From a virus, in the IMG/VR virus record IMGVR_UViG_3300050821_003082, positions 1 to 40,239 of that record: a stretch of 40,239 nucleotides of DNA; one strand, 5' to 3'. A program made the position numbers and the translations under genes. The notes below the pieces were generated by a model. It was not told the DNA's origin and made no database searches. It saw nothing but the letters and a program-made list of their open reading frames with translations. The first letter of the stretch is position 1, and each line of letters opens with the position of its first letter. Shown here piece after piece: positions 5,947 through 12,591 of the stretch.

Positions 5947-6149
5947 TCCGGTTTATCCAAATGTTTATAGTAAAGCTCATGCAAATGAACTCCGGCAGCA
6001 TTGCTTATATCAAGAAGTTCTCTGTATATGTAGTCTCTATTTAGATCGCCTGATTTAATTGAATTTAGTAGCTGTGATATTTGACCAACTACCTGGCCAA
6101 TACATAAGGCCAATCTCTCCATTCTTAAGTTAATTTCATTGTGCAGCAT
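5943..6149 (-). CDS. Unknown helical protein (68 aa)
   Basis: It begins MLHNEINLRMERLALCIGQV and is helical throughout, with a hydrophobic heptad pattern that suggests an oligomer. Its start lies inside the end of the membrane protein gene and its stop overlaps the Lar-like gene. No family is recognised. Confidence 0.55.
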   Translation of the reverse strand: MLHNEINLRMERLALCIGQVVGQISQLLNSIKSGDLNRDYIYRELLDISNAAGVHLHELYYKHLDKPE

Positions 6150-6427
6150 TCGTACTCCTTATATGCTTTCAGCAATTCTTTATCTAGCCTAATATTAGTT
6201 TTTATTTCGCCTATCATAATCACCCATATATAAAACACGTTAGATAAACAAAACCCGATACCCCCGCCATTAACCCACTCGAACTGCGTATTTCCATCGA
6301 TTAGTGGCACTAAATTAAGTATGATAGCCATTATATTTAAGGCTAATAAAAAGTAATTCGTCTTAAGCAGTTTTCTATCTTTCTCGATAGACATTTCTAA
6401 TAATTCAATTTTAAAGTTATCCATCAT
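6125..6427 (-). CDS. Two-span inner-membrane protein (100 aa)
   Basis: Hydrophobic segments lie at about residues 25-43 (YFLLALNIMAIILNLVPLI) and 56-74 (GIGFCLSNVFYIWVIMIG), between charged, helical ends that likely face the cytoplasm. The role is unknown; membrane-associated early proteins often affect host energy state or superinfection. The stop-proximal 25 bases overlap the next gene. Confidence 0.65.
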   Translation of the reverse strand: MMDNFKIELLEMSIEKDRKLLKTNYFLLALNIMAIILNLVPLIDGNTQFEWVNGGGIGFCLSNVFYIWVIMIGEIKTNIRLDKELLKAYKEYECCTMKLT

Positions 6428-6454
6428 TATCCATCCATTGTTTTATTGTTTTGA

Positions 6455-6622
6455 TTAAAGATCATCAATTCTTCTAACTATTTCTCTTAAAACAACTCGT
6501 AAATCTCTATCCATTGCATTAATGGCATCAATAATATTGGCTATATAATATTGAATATTTATTTCAGCAATCTTTTTACCTTCATTTTCAGCCTCTCGCC
6601 AAGGATTATCTAAAAGCGTCAT
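6455..6622 (-). CDS. Unknown helical protein (55 aa)
   Basis: I place the start at 6622 (MTLLDNPWREAENEGKKI) because AAGGAG lies just upstream and the ATG overlaps the stop of the Lar-like gene as ATGA. A longer reading in this frame lies inside that gene and has no ribosome site. The protein is one or two helices with an arginine-rich end. Confidence 0.6.
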   Translation of the reverse strand: MTLLDNPWREAENEGKKIAEINIQYYIANIIDAINAMDRDLRVVLREIVRRIDDL

Positions 6623-6804
6623 TTTTTCTCCTTTTTTATTCTTATATTCCATAGTTCGGCAGCTTTTTCCGAAGTTACAGCCCAATCTGATCGAGCGCAA
6701 CATTGGCTACATTCAATATAAGCATGATTTTTATCATGCGGTGTCAATAATTCAGGTGTAGATCCACAAAAAGGACAATTTTTTAATTTAATATCGCTTC
6801 TCAT
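6619..6804 (-). CDS. Lar-like restriction alleviation family protein (61 aa)
   Basis: It shows the Lar layout: LKNCPFCGSTPEL, then ECSQCCARSDWAV, then KAAELWNIR. Two CxxC pairs bind zinc. This is the second Lar-like gene here; the two copies share the frame of motifs but differ elsewhere, so they are not recent duplicates. Restriction alleviation is known only for Lar itself and is inferred here. Confidence 0.8.
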   Translation of the reverse strand: MRSDIKLKNCPFCGSTPELLTPHDKNHAYIECSQCCARSDWAVTSEKAAELWNIRIKKEKK

Positions 6805-7247
6805 TTCTGAACCTCTATTAATTTATTCTCAATCAAATATATCAGCATCTTGGCCAAAGCATTAGCTGGATTATCATCCCATATATTACTAGTTAATTGC
6901 TTTCCAATTGGTAAATCAGAAAACCTGAACGTATCGCATTCATAATTTACAGAGTAGACACGCTTTAAATCATCCAGGTTATTTGTTTCTGTAAGAATCA
7001 TCATTTCCATTTTAAATCTGTATGTATTGAATGGCTCGTCTTGTTTAGTGTCAACCATGCGAGGCAATAAATATAATAATTCGGCAATGGTGAAGGCAGC
7101 ACATTCTCTATTATTTAAGTAATTAGTAGGCCAAACTTCATATTGACCAGTTAATTTAAGCCAAGAGAAATAACTATTTTGTTTCACCCCAATAGTTAAT
7201 AGTTTTTTCGCTAACTCAAGACTACATACTTGCTCACTTAGGTTCAT
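6801..7247 (-). CDS. Phage protein, tandem paralogue B (148 aa)
   Basis: It begins MNLSEQVCSLELAKKLLTIG and ends near NALAKMLIYLIENKLIEVQK. The framework (SLELAKKL, FTIAELLYLLPR, ANALAKMLIYLIENK) is shared with the next gene at 7234-7668, so the two arose by duplication. Proteins of this pattern are frequent in phages and prophages; the function is unknown. The two genes overlap by 14 bases. Confidence 0.75.
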   Translation of the reverse strand: MNLSEQVCSLELAKKLLTIGVKQNSYFSWLKLTGQYEVWPTNYLNNRECAAFTIAELLYLLPRMVDTKQDEPFNTYRFKMEMMILTETNNLDDLKRVYSVNYECDTFRFSDLPIGKQLTSNIWDDNPANALAKMLIYLIENKLIEVQK

Positions 7248-7668
7248 AAAGTTTATTCTCGATTAGATAAATGAGCATCTTTGCGCGGGCATTGGCTTCG
7301 CTTGTATCTAAAAATTCTTTCTTAATAAAGTTAGGCTGCATACGCATATAAACACAATAATATGTCTTTGGTGTCAATAATGTCGTGGGTTTATTATTTT
7401 CGTCAACATTCCATTCAGGGTCTGTAGCATAAAAAAATTGTTCGGCTGGATAACCGCCAATCATTATTATAAATGGAAGCATCTCACCCAATTCAGCAAC
7501 GGTGAAGGCTGAACATTGTTCATAATCAGAAGCTTTACCCTCTGATAGGCTCCAATCATCATTACACATTAAACATCTTTGCCAATAGTAAAGACTATTT
7601 TTTTCAACTTTTAATTCCTTCAACCGCTTTGCAAGGTCTAAACTTACTACTTGTGACTCAAGATTCAT
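7234..7668 (-). CDS. Phage protein, tandem paralogue A (144 aa)
   Basis: It begins MNLESQVVSLDLAKRLKELK. It shares with its downstream neighbour the opening, AFTVAELGEMLPF in the middle and ANARAKMLIYLIENKL at the end. The central parts differ (here FFYATDPEWNVDENNKPT), so the pair has diverged in its likely binding surface. Function unknown. Confidence 0.75.
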   Translation of the reverse strand: MNLESQVVSLDLAKRLKELKVEKNSLYYWQRCLMCNDDWSLSEGKASDYEQCSAFTVAELGEMLPFIIMIGGYPAEQFFYATDPEWNVDENNKPTTLLTPKTYYCVYMRMQPNFIKKEFLDTSEANARAKMLIYLIENKLYEPK

Positions 7669-7672
7669 AAAA

Positions 7673-7774
7673 TCACCAGTAAAGATGTAATATTAAGATG
7701 GTCATGCTAATAACGAAAAATGCAAAACTTAATAGCAAAAAGATAGCAGTATAATCTTCAAGATCTAATTTCAT
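7673..7774 (-). CDS. Single-span membrane microprotein (33 aa)
   Basis: After a short acidic start (MKLDLEDYTA) nearly the whole protein is one transmembrane helix ending LILHLYW. The ATG overlaps the stop of the upstream gene as ATGA, which argues for real translation. The role is unknown. Confidence 0.5.
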   Translation of the reverse strand: MKLDLEDYTAIFLLLSFAFFVISMTILILHLYW

Positions 7775-7938
7775 TTAACTTCCCCATGAAACTCTAACCA
7801 TAAATGTTCTGCAGCCATTTTTACTAAATCATCGAATCCGGTCACATTCTCAATAGGCTGCATAAATCTACTTGCAGCGAAGTGTAACCCTATTCTTATT
7901 CCATGCTCATAGCCTTTAGCAAAGCTTTCATCTTTCAT
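7771..7938 (-). CDS. Unknown small protein (55 aa)
   Basis: It begins MKDESFAKGYEHGIRIGLHF and is helical, with the YEHGIRIG stretch common to small phage proteins that have a GxxxGxxxG-like start. It ends HLWLEFHGEVK. It is coupled to the membrane microprotein through ATGA. Function unknown. Confidence 0.55.
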   Translation of the reverse strand: MKDESFAKGYEHGIRIGLHFAASRFMQPIENVTGFDDLVKMAAEHLWLEFHGEVK

Positions 7939-7956
7939 ATATCAATCCCAAATAAT

Positions 7957-8154
7957 TTAATTCTTTTCCATCTTACTGTGATAATTAATCATTTCTTCGC
8001 AAAGTTTAATTGCAGATACATGGATACCTCTATAGGATTTATATATAGATTCATCATCGGGTAGCAATTTGTAAAGATCATCTAATCTTTTCATAAATTC
8101 AAAATAAGCTCTCTGCAATTCTTTTTCATCTATCTCAGTGAATTGTTTTTTCAT
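7957..8154 (-). CDS. Unknown helical protein (65 aa)
   Basis: It begins MKKQFTEIDEKELQRAYFEF and is helical throughout, with alternating charge. No family is recognised. Its ATG overlaps the stop of the upstream zinc-binding gene. Confidence 0.55.
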   Translation of the reverse strand: MKKQFTEIDEKELQRAYFEFMKRLDDLYKLLPDDESIYKSYRGIHVSAIKLCEEMINYHSKMEKN

Positions 8155-8399
8155 ATATCAATCCTGATCAATTTATCGCACTTCATATCGCCCTTTTCTG
8201 CCATCTCTAATAAGCAATGCCAACATGCCACGAATGGCTCAGGATGCTCCATTATCAATATCCTCTTCTTTTCTGATAGCCACATTTTTTTATTGCAATG
8301 ATTACAGGTCACTAATTTGCATCCAGGTTGATCAGTAGGCGCGATAGGAAAGTCCTTAAGGGGCATTCCAGGGATGATAAATAAATGTTCATCATCCAT
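8151..8399 (-). CDS. Zinc-binding protein (82 aa)
   Basis: Cysteines fall as CNHC (with KKMWLSEKKR after it) and CWHC, about 30 residues apart, a single zinc-ribbon site. The N-terminus is Pro-rich (FIIPGMPLKDFPIAP). Function unknown; the layout is familiar from small phage proteins. Confidence 0.65.
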   Translation of the reverse strand: MDDEHLFIIPGMPLKDFPIAPTDQPGCKLVTCNHCNKKMWLSEKKRILIMEHPEPFVACWHCLLEMAEKGDMKCDKLIRIDI

Positions 8400-8616
8400 C
8401 GCTCTTAGCCTTATTGAAATTCAAAGAGCAACATTCTATGTCATATCCAAGATAATCATACAAAGCATTATAGAATGGCTCCAATATTTCTGCATTTTCA
8501 AGTTGTATAGGTGTTTTCATGTCAGTGACAAAAATATAAATGCAATCAGCCACTCGGTTAATGTAATAGACCTTATCAAAATCAATCCAAAATTCATCTG
8601 TGATTTTAGTTATCAT
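8392..8616 (-). CDS. Unknown protein (74 aa)
   Basis: It begins MITKITDEFWIDFDKVYYIN, a beta-rich start, and continues as a helix (LEPFYNALYDYLGYD). The pattern resembles small beta-sheet phage proteins of about this length. It overlaps both neighbours by a few bases. No function is known. Confidence 0.6.
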   Translation of the reverse strand: MITKITDEFWIDFDKVYYINRVADCIYIFVTDMKTPIQLENAEILEPFYNALYDYLGYDIECCSLNFNKAKSDG

Positions 8617-8798
8617 TCCGTATCACCTTGTTTTTTTAGCCATTCCCGATATCCATGAATATTCTCGGCTTGATCAATCATTTCTTCGAGCTCCCCAATA
8701 TAATTTAACATACTGATGCCTTTATATCGTTTTGCAGTAAGAACAGCAGTTTCTAGACCTAAAATATAGGCTCTCACTTCTTTAGGATTGAGATTCAT
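8613..8798 (-). CDS. Unknown helical protein (61 aa)
   Basis: It begins MNLNPKEVRAYILGLETAVL and is a set of amphipathic helices ending REWLKKQGDTE. The ATG overlaps the stop of the upstream gene as ATGA. Function unknown. Confidence 0.55.
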   Translation of the reverse strand: MNLNPKEVRAYILGLETAVLTAKRYKGISMLNYIGELEEMIDQAENIHGYREWLKKQGDTE

Positions 8799-8944
8799 TT
8801 CTTGTCCTTGTTTTCACATTCTTTATGCGAAAAATATCTATCTTCCGATGTATATTCATTATCAGGTTGGAAATGAACGTCTACTTTTTCAGATTCAATA
8901 TCATTATATGAGATGAATTTTCCACAAACAAAACAATTAATCAT
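8795..8944 (-). CDS. Zinc-binding microprotein (49 aa)
   Basis: It begins MINCFVCGKFISYND and has a second Cys/His pair near the end (SHKEC), consistent with one zinc bound by CxxC and HxxxC. The rest is acidic. Both ends overlap the neighbouring genes by 4 bases. Confidence 0.6.
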   Translation of the reverse strand: MINCFVCGKFISYNDIESEKVDVHFQPDNEYTSEDRYFSHKECENKDKK

Positions 8945-9165
8945 TTCTTACCCTTATTAGCTTTCCACCATTCTTGAATATCATCATCTAACCAGTCAAC
9001 TGATTCACTATGTTCCCAATGATCATCCTTCATGGATTGTAAATGAGATAAAGTTCTTTTAAGCATATCAGTGAGTTTATCTATTTCTGCTTTTAAATCA
9101 CATTGCATATTTAGATCATAAGCTTTGCAGGCTTCTTCCATTGTTTTATCAGGGTTGAATATCAT
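8941..9165 (-). CDS. Unknown coiled-coil protein (74 aa)
   Basis: It begins MIFNPDKTMEEACKAYDLNM. Residues 25-45 have a leucine-rich heptad pattern (EIDKLTDMLKRTLSHLQSM) and the end reads DDIQEWWKANKGKK. A similar W-W-K/N-E-N-K ending occurs in the gene at 32978-33169, so the two may share a C-terminal motif. Function unknown. Confidence 0.6.
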   Translation of the reverse strand: MIFNPDKTMEEACKAYDLNMQCDLKAEIDKLTDMLKRTLSHLQSMKDDHWEHSESVDWLDDDIQEWWKANKGKK

Positions 9166-9240
9166 CTAGCACCTGAAATCTTTAGGATGGACGTTTCTGC
9201 ATTTAGGGCATCTGAAATAGGCCATTAATTGATGAAACAT
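9166..9240 (-). CDS. Zinc-knuckle micropeptide (24 aa)
   Basis: A very short reading frame beginning MFHQLMAYFRCPKCRNVHPK, with three Cys and two His that could hold a zinc. It has a good ribosome site (GAGAGG about 6-7 bases upstream) and fills the gap between two genes exactly. Short, but the codons and spacing suit a real gene. Confidence 0.4.
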   Translation of the reverse strand: MFHQLMAYFRCPKCRNVHPKDFRC

Positions 9241-9254
9241 TTTTTGTCCTCTCT

Positions 9255-9518
9255 TTAATTATTACCTATCTTTTCTTCGTGTTGCTTAAACCAATGCTCA
9301 AATTTATCTACATTAAAAAGCACCTTCCCTCCGATCTTAAATACACAATCATTAATGCCATCTGTATTTTTATGAAGCATTTGCCTTAATGATGATTCGG
9401 TAAATAATGGTGCGTACTTTTTAGCCATTTCTTTGATTGTTTTATAATTATCCGCATTTACCATATGAAAGCTCCTATTTTGTACTGTTTCCGTATTTGA
9501 CCACTTTTTAGTTAACAT
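9255..9518 (-). CDS. Excisionase-like helix-turn-helix protein (87 aa)
   Basis: Residues 25-80 hold a MerR/excisionase-type pattern: YKTIKEMAKKYAPLFTESSLRQML, then FKIGGKVLFNVDKFEHWF. It is the first gene of the long minus-strand early operon, just downstream of the divergent promoters at 9547-9596, so it probably regulates them. The first ATG (9518) has GGGGGAT upstream; an internal ATG at 9464 also has GGAG and would give a 69-residue form. With no integrase in the genome, a regulator is more likely than an excisionase. Confidence 0.7.
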   Translation of the reverse strand: MLTKKWSNTETVQNRSFHMVNADNYKTIKEMAKKYAPLFTESSLRQMLHKNTDGINDCVFKIGGKVLFNVDKFEHWFKQHEEKIGNN

Positions 9519-9546
9519 TTCTATCCCCCTTTATTTCATTTTATTT

Positions 9547-9596
9547 ATTATAATCTATTTAATATTGTTTGCAATTGTTTTAATTTGTTGTATACT
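9547..9596. promoter_or_regulatory. Divergent promoters sharing one palindromic -35 box
   Basis: TTGCAA at 9569-9574 is its own reverse complement. On the plus strand it is followed by 16 bases and TATACT (9591-9596); on the minus strand by 16 bases and TATAAT (9552-9547). One hexamer can thus serve both early operons, making their use mutually exclusive at any moment. ATTGTTT direct repeats around it could be operator half-sites. Confidence 0.65.
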
Positions 9597-9627
9597 ATCT
9601 CTATATTAACTAACTAGGGTAAAGAAG

Positions 9628-9816
9628 ATGAAGATGACCACTATTCAAGCAGACAGATTGAGCAAAGCGCAAAACAATCCCGCCAATATCAACCAGGACA
9701 TCATGACTTTCACAGCATTCTTTGAAACAGAAGCCGAACTTGAAAAACACATTCAATATTATGAAGAAAGGGCTGCTCAATATGTAACCCCAAAAAAGAG
9801 AAAAAGAGCTGCTTAA
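9628..9816 (+). CDS. Small basic-tailed protein, first gene of plus early operon (62 aa)
   Basis: It begins MKMTTIQADRLSKAQNNPAN and ends with a basic tail TPKKRKRAA that could bind nucleic acid. The middle (FFETEAELEKHIQYYEERAA) is a helix. AGGG lies upstream; the second ATG at 9634 is also possible. First gene after the TTGCAA/TATACT promoter. Function unknown. Confidence 0.6.
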   Translation: MKMTTIQADRLSKAQNNPANINQDIMTFTAFFETEAELEKHIQYYEERAAQYVTPKKRKRAA

Positions 9817-9824
9817 TAGCAGCT
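9807..9824 (+). terminator. Small perfect hairpin over the stop codon of the first early gene
   Basis: AGCTGCT, loop TAAT and AGCAGCT form a perfect 7-bp stem; the loop contains the TAA stop codon of the 62-residue protein. The bases after it are TTCCCCC, too poor in T for an efficient terminator. It may trim or stabilise the mRNA or give partial termination. Confidence 0.4.
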
Positions 9825-9855
9825 TTCCCCCTTAAATCGCTATGAGGTAGTAAAA

Positions 9856-10023
9856 ATGTGGAAGCATAAGAATTGCGGTGGGCAGTTATACCCCCTACCA
9901 GGAAATAACGCAGAATGCTGCACAAAATGTGATCATTATATCGTGGACGATAGCCAAGCATACCTTGACCATTATATAATCAATCCTGACGGCCATTCAT
10001 TAGTTACCTCGGAGGCAACCTAA
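9856..10023 (+). CDS. Zinc-ribbon microprotein (55 aa)
   Basis: It begins MWKHKNCGGQLYPLP and has CCTKCD in the middle, giving a four-ligand ribbon. A good GAGG lies 8 bases before the ATG. Its TAA overlaps the next ATG (TAATG). Function unknown. Confidence 0.6.
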   Translation: MWKHKNCGGQLYPLPGNNAECCTKCDHYIVDDSQAYLDHYIINPDGHSLVTSEAT

Positions 10024-10172
10024 TGACCATTCGATGCGATCAAGATAATTCTATTACCAACTGTGATCAACCTCTCTGCCGTATTTGCTGGCCGGATGAG
10101 GATTTCACTAATTACGATGATTTCGAGGGATATTGCTCAACCAACCATGGAGAGAATTGCGATGCTTACTAG
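10023..10172 (+). CDS. Cysteine-rich acidic microprotein (49 aa)
   Basis: It begins MTIRCDQDNSITNC and has six cysteines (RCD, TNCD, PLCRICW, GYCS, ENCD) and many acidic residues, suggesting one or two bound metals. It starts on the last base of the previous stop. Another frame across the same bases is open but lacks a ribosome site. Confidence 0.55.
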   Translation: MTIRCDQDNSITNCDQPLCRICWPDEDFTNYDDFEGYCSTNHGENCDAY

Positions 10173-10311
10173 AGATTTTATGTCTGCAAAAGAACGCTTA
10201 GCCAGCCCACTGAAAAAGTGGGTTAGCGAGAACGTGAAGGATTTACTATTAGCTACAATTTTAATGACGGCTTTATTTATCGTTTTAACCAAACCAGGAG
10301 TGATTTTATAA
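10162..10311 (+). CDS. Single-span membrane microprotein (49 aa)
   Basis: I place the start at 10162 (MLTRDFMSAKERLASPLKKW), 7-8 bases after GGAGAG. A charged helix is followed by one transmembrane segment, LLLATILMTALFIVLTK. It overlaps the end of the cysteine-rich gene and ends on the first base of the next ATG. Role unknown. Confidence 0.6.
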   Translation: MLTRDFMSAKERLASPLKKWVSENVKDLLLATILMTALFIVLTKPGVIL

Positions 10312-11111
10312 TGACATCATCTAATCAAGTTATGGCTCAACCGCATCAGATAAACGGCGCGATTATGGAGAAAGTAGTCCTAGGGAATGACTTAGCTAGC
10401 CTTTCATCGATTGAAAAAGTGAAATATATTAATGGGGTATGTAAGAGTTTAGGACTTAATCCAGCGACAAATCCTATAAAATTAATGAAATTTAATGGTA
10501 AAGAAATACTCTACTTCTCCAAGGAATCGACTGAGCAATTAAGGACGATAAATCATGTTTCAATTGAGAATATTGAATCGAAAACAATGGATGGTATTTA
10601 TATCGTGACAGCTCATGCCGTTACACCTGATGGAAGAAAAGATGCATCAACAGGTGCTATTGCGATTAAAGGACTCCAGGGGGATGCTTTATGCAACGCC
10701 ATTATGAAGGCAGAGACTAAAGCAAAACGCCGTGTGACGCTCTCTATATGTGGGTTAGGATTTAATGATGAATCGGAAATGGATTCATTAAAAGGTGCGA
10801 GTAAAGTCAATCTCGATGCTCACAGACAAGCTGCCAACAACCAAAAGTTAGTCACTCAGCAAATAGAAGATACAACCGAGCTAGAGATAAAATTCATTGA
10901 TTTCATGGCAGATATAAACTCACAAGATCATATTGATGGACTGCAATCTGTATTTGGAAGAATAAAGAAAACGGACTTCAATGCTAAACCTGATCTATTT
11001 AAGAAGTTGATTGATGCAAAGGATAAAAGAAAATCTGAATTAATTATATCCAGCATAGATAATCAATCAGAAGAATCTTATAGCAATCCTGAAACGGGGG
11101 AAGTTGAATAA
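10311..11111 (+). CDS. Putative single-strand annealing / recombination protein (266 aa)
   Basis: The first 165 residues match a phage family with the landmarks YINGVCKSLGLNPATNP, LYFSKESTEQLR, IVTAHAVTPDGR and AIMKAETKAKRRVTLSICGLG. Proteins of this layout sit in phage recombination or replication modules and resemble Rad52/RecT-type annealing proteins in size and context. The last 100 residues are charged and less conserved. AGGAG lies 9 bases upstream. The neighbour at 11697 is a Gp157 protein, which often accompanies annealing proteins. The recombination role is inferred, moderate confidence. Confidence 0.6.
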   Translation: MTSSNQVMAQPHQINGAIMEKVVLGNDLASLSSIEKVKYINGVCKSLGLNPATNPIKLMKFNGKEILYFSKESTEQLRTINHVSIENIESKTMDGIYIVTAHAVTPDGRKDASTGAIAIKGLQGDALCNAIMKAETKAKRRVTLSICGLGFNDESEMDSLKGASKVNLDAHRQAANNQKLVTQQIEDTTELEIKFIDFMADINSQDHIDGLQSVFGRIKKTDFNAKPDLFKKLIDAKDKRKSELIISSIDNQSEESYSNPETGEVE

Positions 11112-11371
11112 TGGATATAGAGAAAATATTAGAAAAAAGATTTCCGACTCAAGGTTTTTGTGGAGATCATATACAAGTGACGATTGAGCGAATAAATGCT
11201 TTTGAAGAATTTGGACACCATGAAGATTGGTCATCTTATTACAAAATTTCATGGAATAAGGAGCGCCCTTGGAAACCTGATACTAGTAAATCCGTTAAAG
11301 CGGAAAAATTGCATGATGCTATTCACTTAATGGAAATTGAGATGGACAAAGAAAAAGAGGTTACTGAATAA
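11111..11371 (+). CDS. Unknown protein of the recombination operon (86 aa)
   Basis: It begins MDIEKILEKRFPTQGFCGDH. The middle (SSYYKISWNKERPWKPD) is rich in aromatic and basic residues and the end is an acidic helix. It starts on the last base of the preceding stop. No family is recognised. Confidence 0.6.
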   Translation: MDIEKILEKRFPTQGFCGDHIQVTIERINAFEEFGHHEDWSSYYKISWNKERPWKPDTSKSVKAEKLHDAIHLMEIEMDKEKEVTE

Positions 11372-11595
11372 TGATAATGAATCCTACAGAGTTAAATGTA
11401 TACAAGAAAGGCTTTGAACACGCAGCATTAGGCTTTACGGAAATTATATCTAAACATTGCGACTCTATGCCAAAGGATAAACTTGGAAAAATGTTAGAGG
11501 ATCTATATCAATATTGCCGAGGATTTGATTATGAGATAGGCGAAACAATAAGCGGTTCAATGGATCATTATATAGAGGAGAAAGAAAATGGGTGA
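11371..11595 (+). CDS. Unknown acidic helical protein (74 aa)
   Basis: It begins MIMNPTELNVYKKGFEHAAL and consists of amphipathic helices with a KDKLGKMLEDLYQYCRGF stretch. It overlaps its upstream neighbour by one base and its downstream neighbour by 8. Function unknown. Confidence 0.6.
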   Translation: MIMNPTELNVYKKGFEHAALGFTEIISKHCDSMPKDKLGKMLEDLYQYCRGFDYEIGETISGSMDHYIEEKENG

Positions 11596-11707
11596 TGCAG
11601 CAGATGCAGTTATAGAAGGCGCTTGTTGTGAGTCTTGCGGTGAATTTTTTGATGACGATGGATGGGGCTGTCCAAGAACATGTGAGGGTTGCCAAAATGA
11701 GTCTTAG
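11588..11707 (+). CDS. Zinc-ribbon micropeptide (39 aa)
   Basis: It begins MGDAADAVIEGACCESCGEF and ends CPRTCEGCQNES; its six cysteines form two CxxC pairs plus extras. It overlaps the previous gene by 8 bases and the Gp157 gene by 11. The MGDAADAVxEGxxCExCGxxF opening is seen in many small phage zinc proteins. Confidence 0.65.
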   Translation: MGDAADAVIEGACCESCGEFFDDDGWGCPRTCEGCQNES

Positions 11708-12191
11708 ATTATACGAATTAGCAAATGAGTATAAATTCCTTCAGGATAGTCTCTTTGATTCTGAAACAGGTGAAATAAATGAGTCGGCCATGAACCGACT
11801 CAATGAACTAGATAAACCAATACAGGACAAATGCATAAACACTGTGAGAGCTATGAAATCACTGGAGGCCGAGTATAAAGCAATTGAACAGGAACGCAAG
11901 GCCATGCAAGCAAGGGAAAAGGCACTCAAGGATCAAGTGGAATGGATTAAAGGATATTTATTGGCCAATATGGAAAAGAGTGAGATCAAGGAAATATCTT
12001 GTCCTCAATTTGTGATTAAACTCAGAAAGAATCCTGAATCAGTAGAAATTTTTGATGAAGATTCGATTCCAGAGGAATACACTCAGATCGAAATTAAAAT
12101 ATCCAAGGAAGCGATTAAGCTAGCTATATCTGGCGGTATTGAAGTGCCAGGGGCTAGACTGATTCAGAAAAATTCATTGAGCATTAAATAG
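11697..12191 (+). CDS. Gp157-family protein (164 aa)
   Basis: It starts MSLRLYELANEYKFLQDSLF; the ATG at 11697 has GAGGG 8 bases upstream, whereas a longer reading from 11628 runs inside the zinc peptide gene. It shows the family pattern: a long central helix (KSLEAEYKAIEQERKAMQ, then VEWIKGYLLANME), FVIKLRKNPESVEI, and the end IEVPGARLIQKNSLSIK. In Streptococcus phages Gp157 is linked to phage resistance, but its biochemical role is unclear; it usually lies beside annealing proteins. A perfect 8-bp inverted repeat (11780-11787 and 11795-11802) lies inside the gene. Confidence 0.85.
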   Translation: MSLRLYELANEYKFLQDSLFDSETGEINESAMNRLNELDKPIQDKCINTVRAMKSLEAEYKAIEQERKAMQAREKALKDQVEWIKGYLLANMEKSEIKEISCPQFVIKLRKNPESVEIFDEDSIPEEYTQIEIKISKEAIKLAISGGIEVPGARLIQKNSLSIK

Positions 12192-12212
12192 TAATCTGTT
12201 ATATAGCTTCTC

Positions 12213-12269
12213 GGCAATAGAAAATCTATCTCATAGCGAAATAGTGCCATCTTCGGGTGGCCTATTGCC
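12213..12269 (+). promoter_or_regulatory. Compound RNA hairpin with C(UUCG)G loop
   Basis: GCCATC (12246-12251), UUCG and GGTGGC form a 6-bp stem capped by a stable tetraloop. The bases CTATT after it can pair either with AATAG at 12240-12244, or, as CTATTGCC (12262-12269), with GGCAATAG at 12213-12220 (8 bp). The two outer pairings exclude each other, as in attenuators. Only ATTTTAAG follows, a weak U-run. It lies between the Gp157 gene and two short genes. Confidence 0.5.
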
Positions 12270-12285
12270 ATTTTAAGGGATTAAC

Positions 12286-12420
12286 ATGACAGCAGAAGAA
12301 GCAAAAGAGAAAATAGAGAAAGAAATCGAAATGTATTCAGAAATTATCAGCGTGTTGAATGATAAAATTCTCGAGTTAAGGCTCAGGCATGTATCTATTG
12401 ATTCAATAGAGAATATGTAA
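12286..12420 (+). CDS. Coiled-coil micropeptide (44 aa)
   Basis: It begins MTAEEAKEKIEKEIEMYSEI and continues LNDKILELRLRH, a short amphipathic or coiled-coil helix. AAGGGA lies 6-8 bases upstream of the ATG. Role unknown. Confidence 0.5.
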   Translation: MTAEEAKEKIEKEIEMYSEIISVLNDKILELRLRHVSIDSIENM

Positions 12421-12591
12421 ATGAACTTCGATCCCTATCAGATCATTTCACCTGGCGACTATGATGTTGCCTATCAACATTACGCTACAAAGGAATCTCT
12501 TGCATGGCGTTGGTCGTTATGTACACGCATGTATCTTCGGGTATTCTTCAAAGATTACTATATCGTTACAGCTATTAGACAAGTTAGGTGA
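12421..12591 (+). CDS. Unknown aromatic-rich protein (56 aa)
   Basis: It begins MNFDPYQIISPGDYDVAYQH directly after the previous stop and is rich in Tyr, Arg and Trp. The ribosome site is weak. The stop is immediately followed by the stop of the converging tail gene at 12592, with no base between. The protein may be real; no family is recognised. Confidence 0.4.
   Translation: MNFDPYQIISPGDYDVAYQHYATKESLAWRWSLCTRMYLRVFFKDYYIVTAIRQVR

Noticed and set aside
9255-9518. True excisionase working with an integrase
   Set aside because: No integrase or attachment site is seen anywhere in the complete circle.
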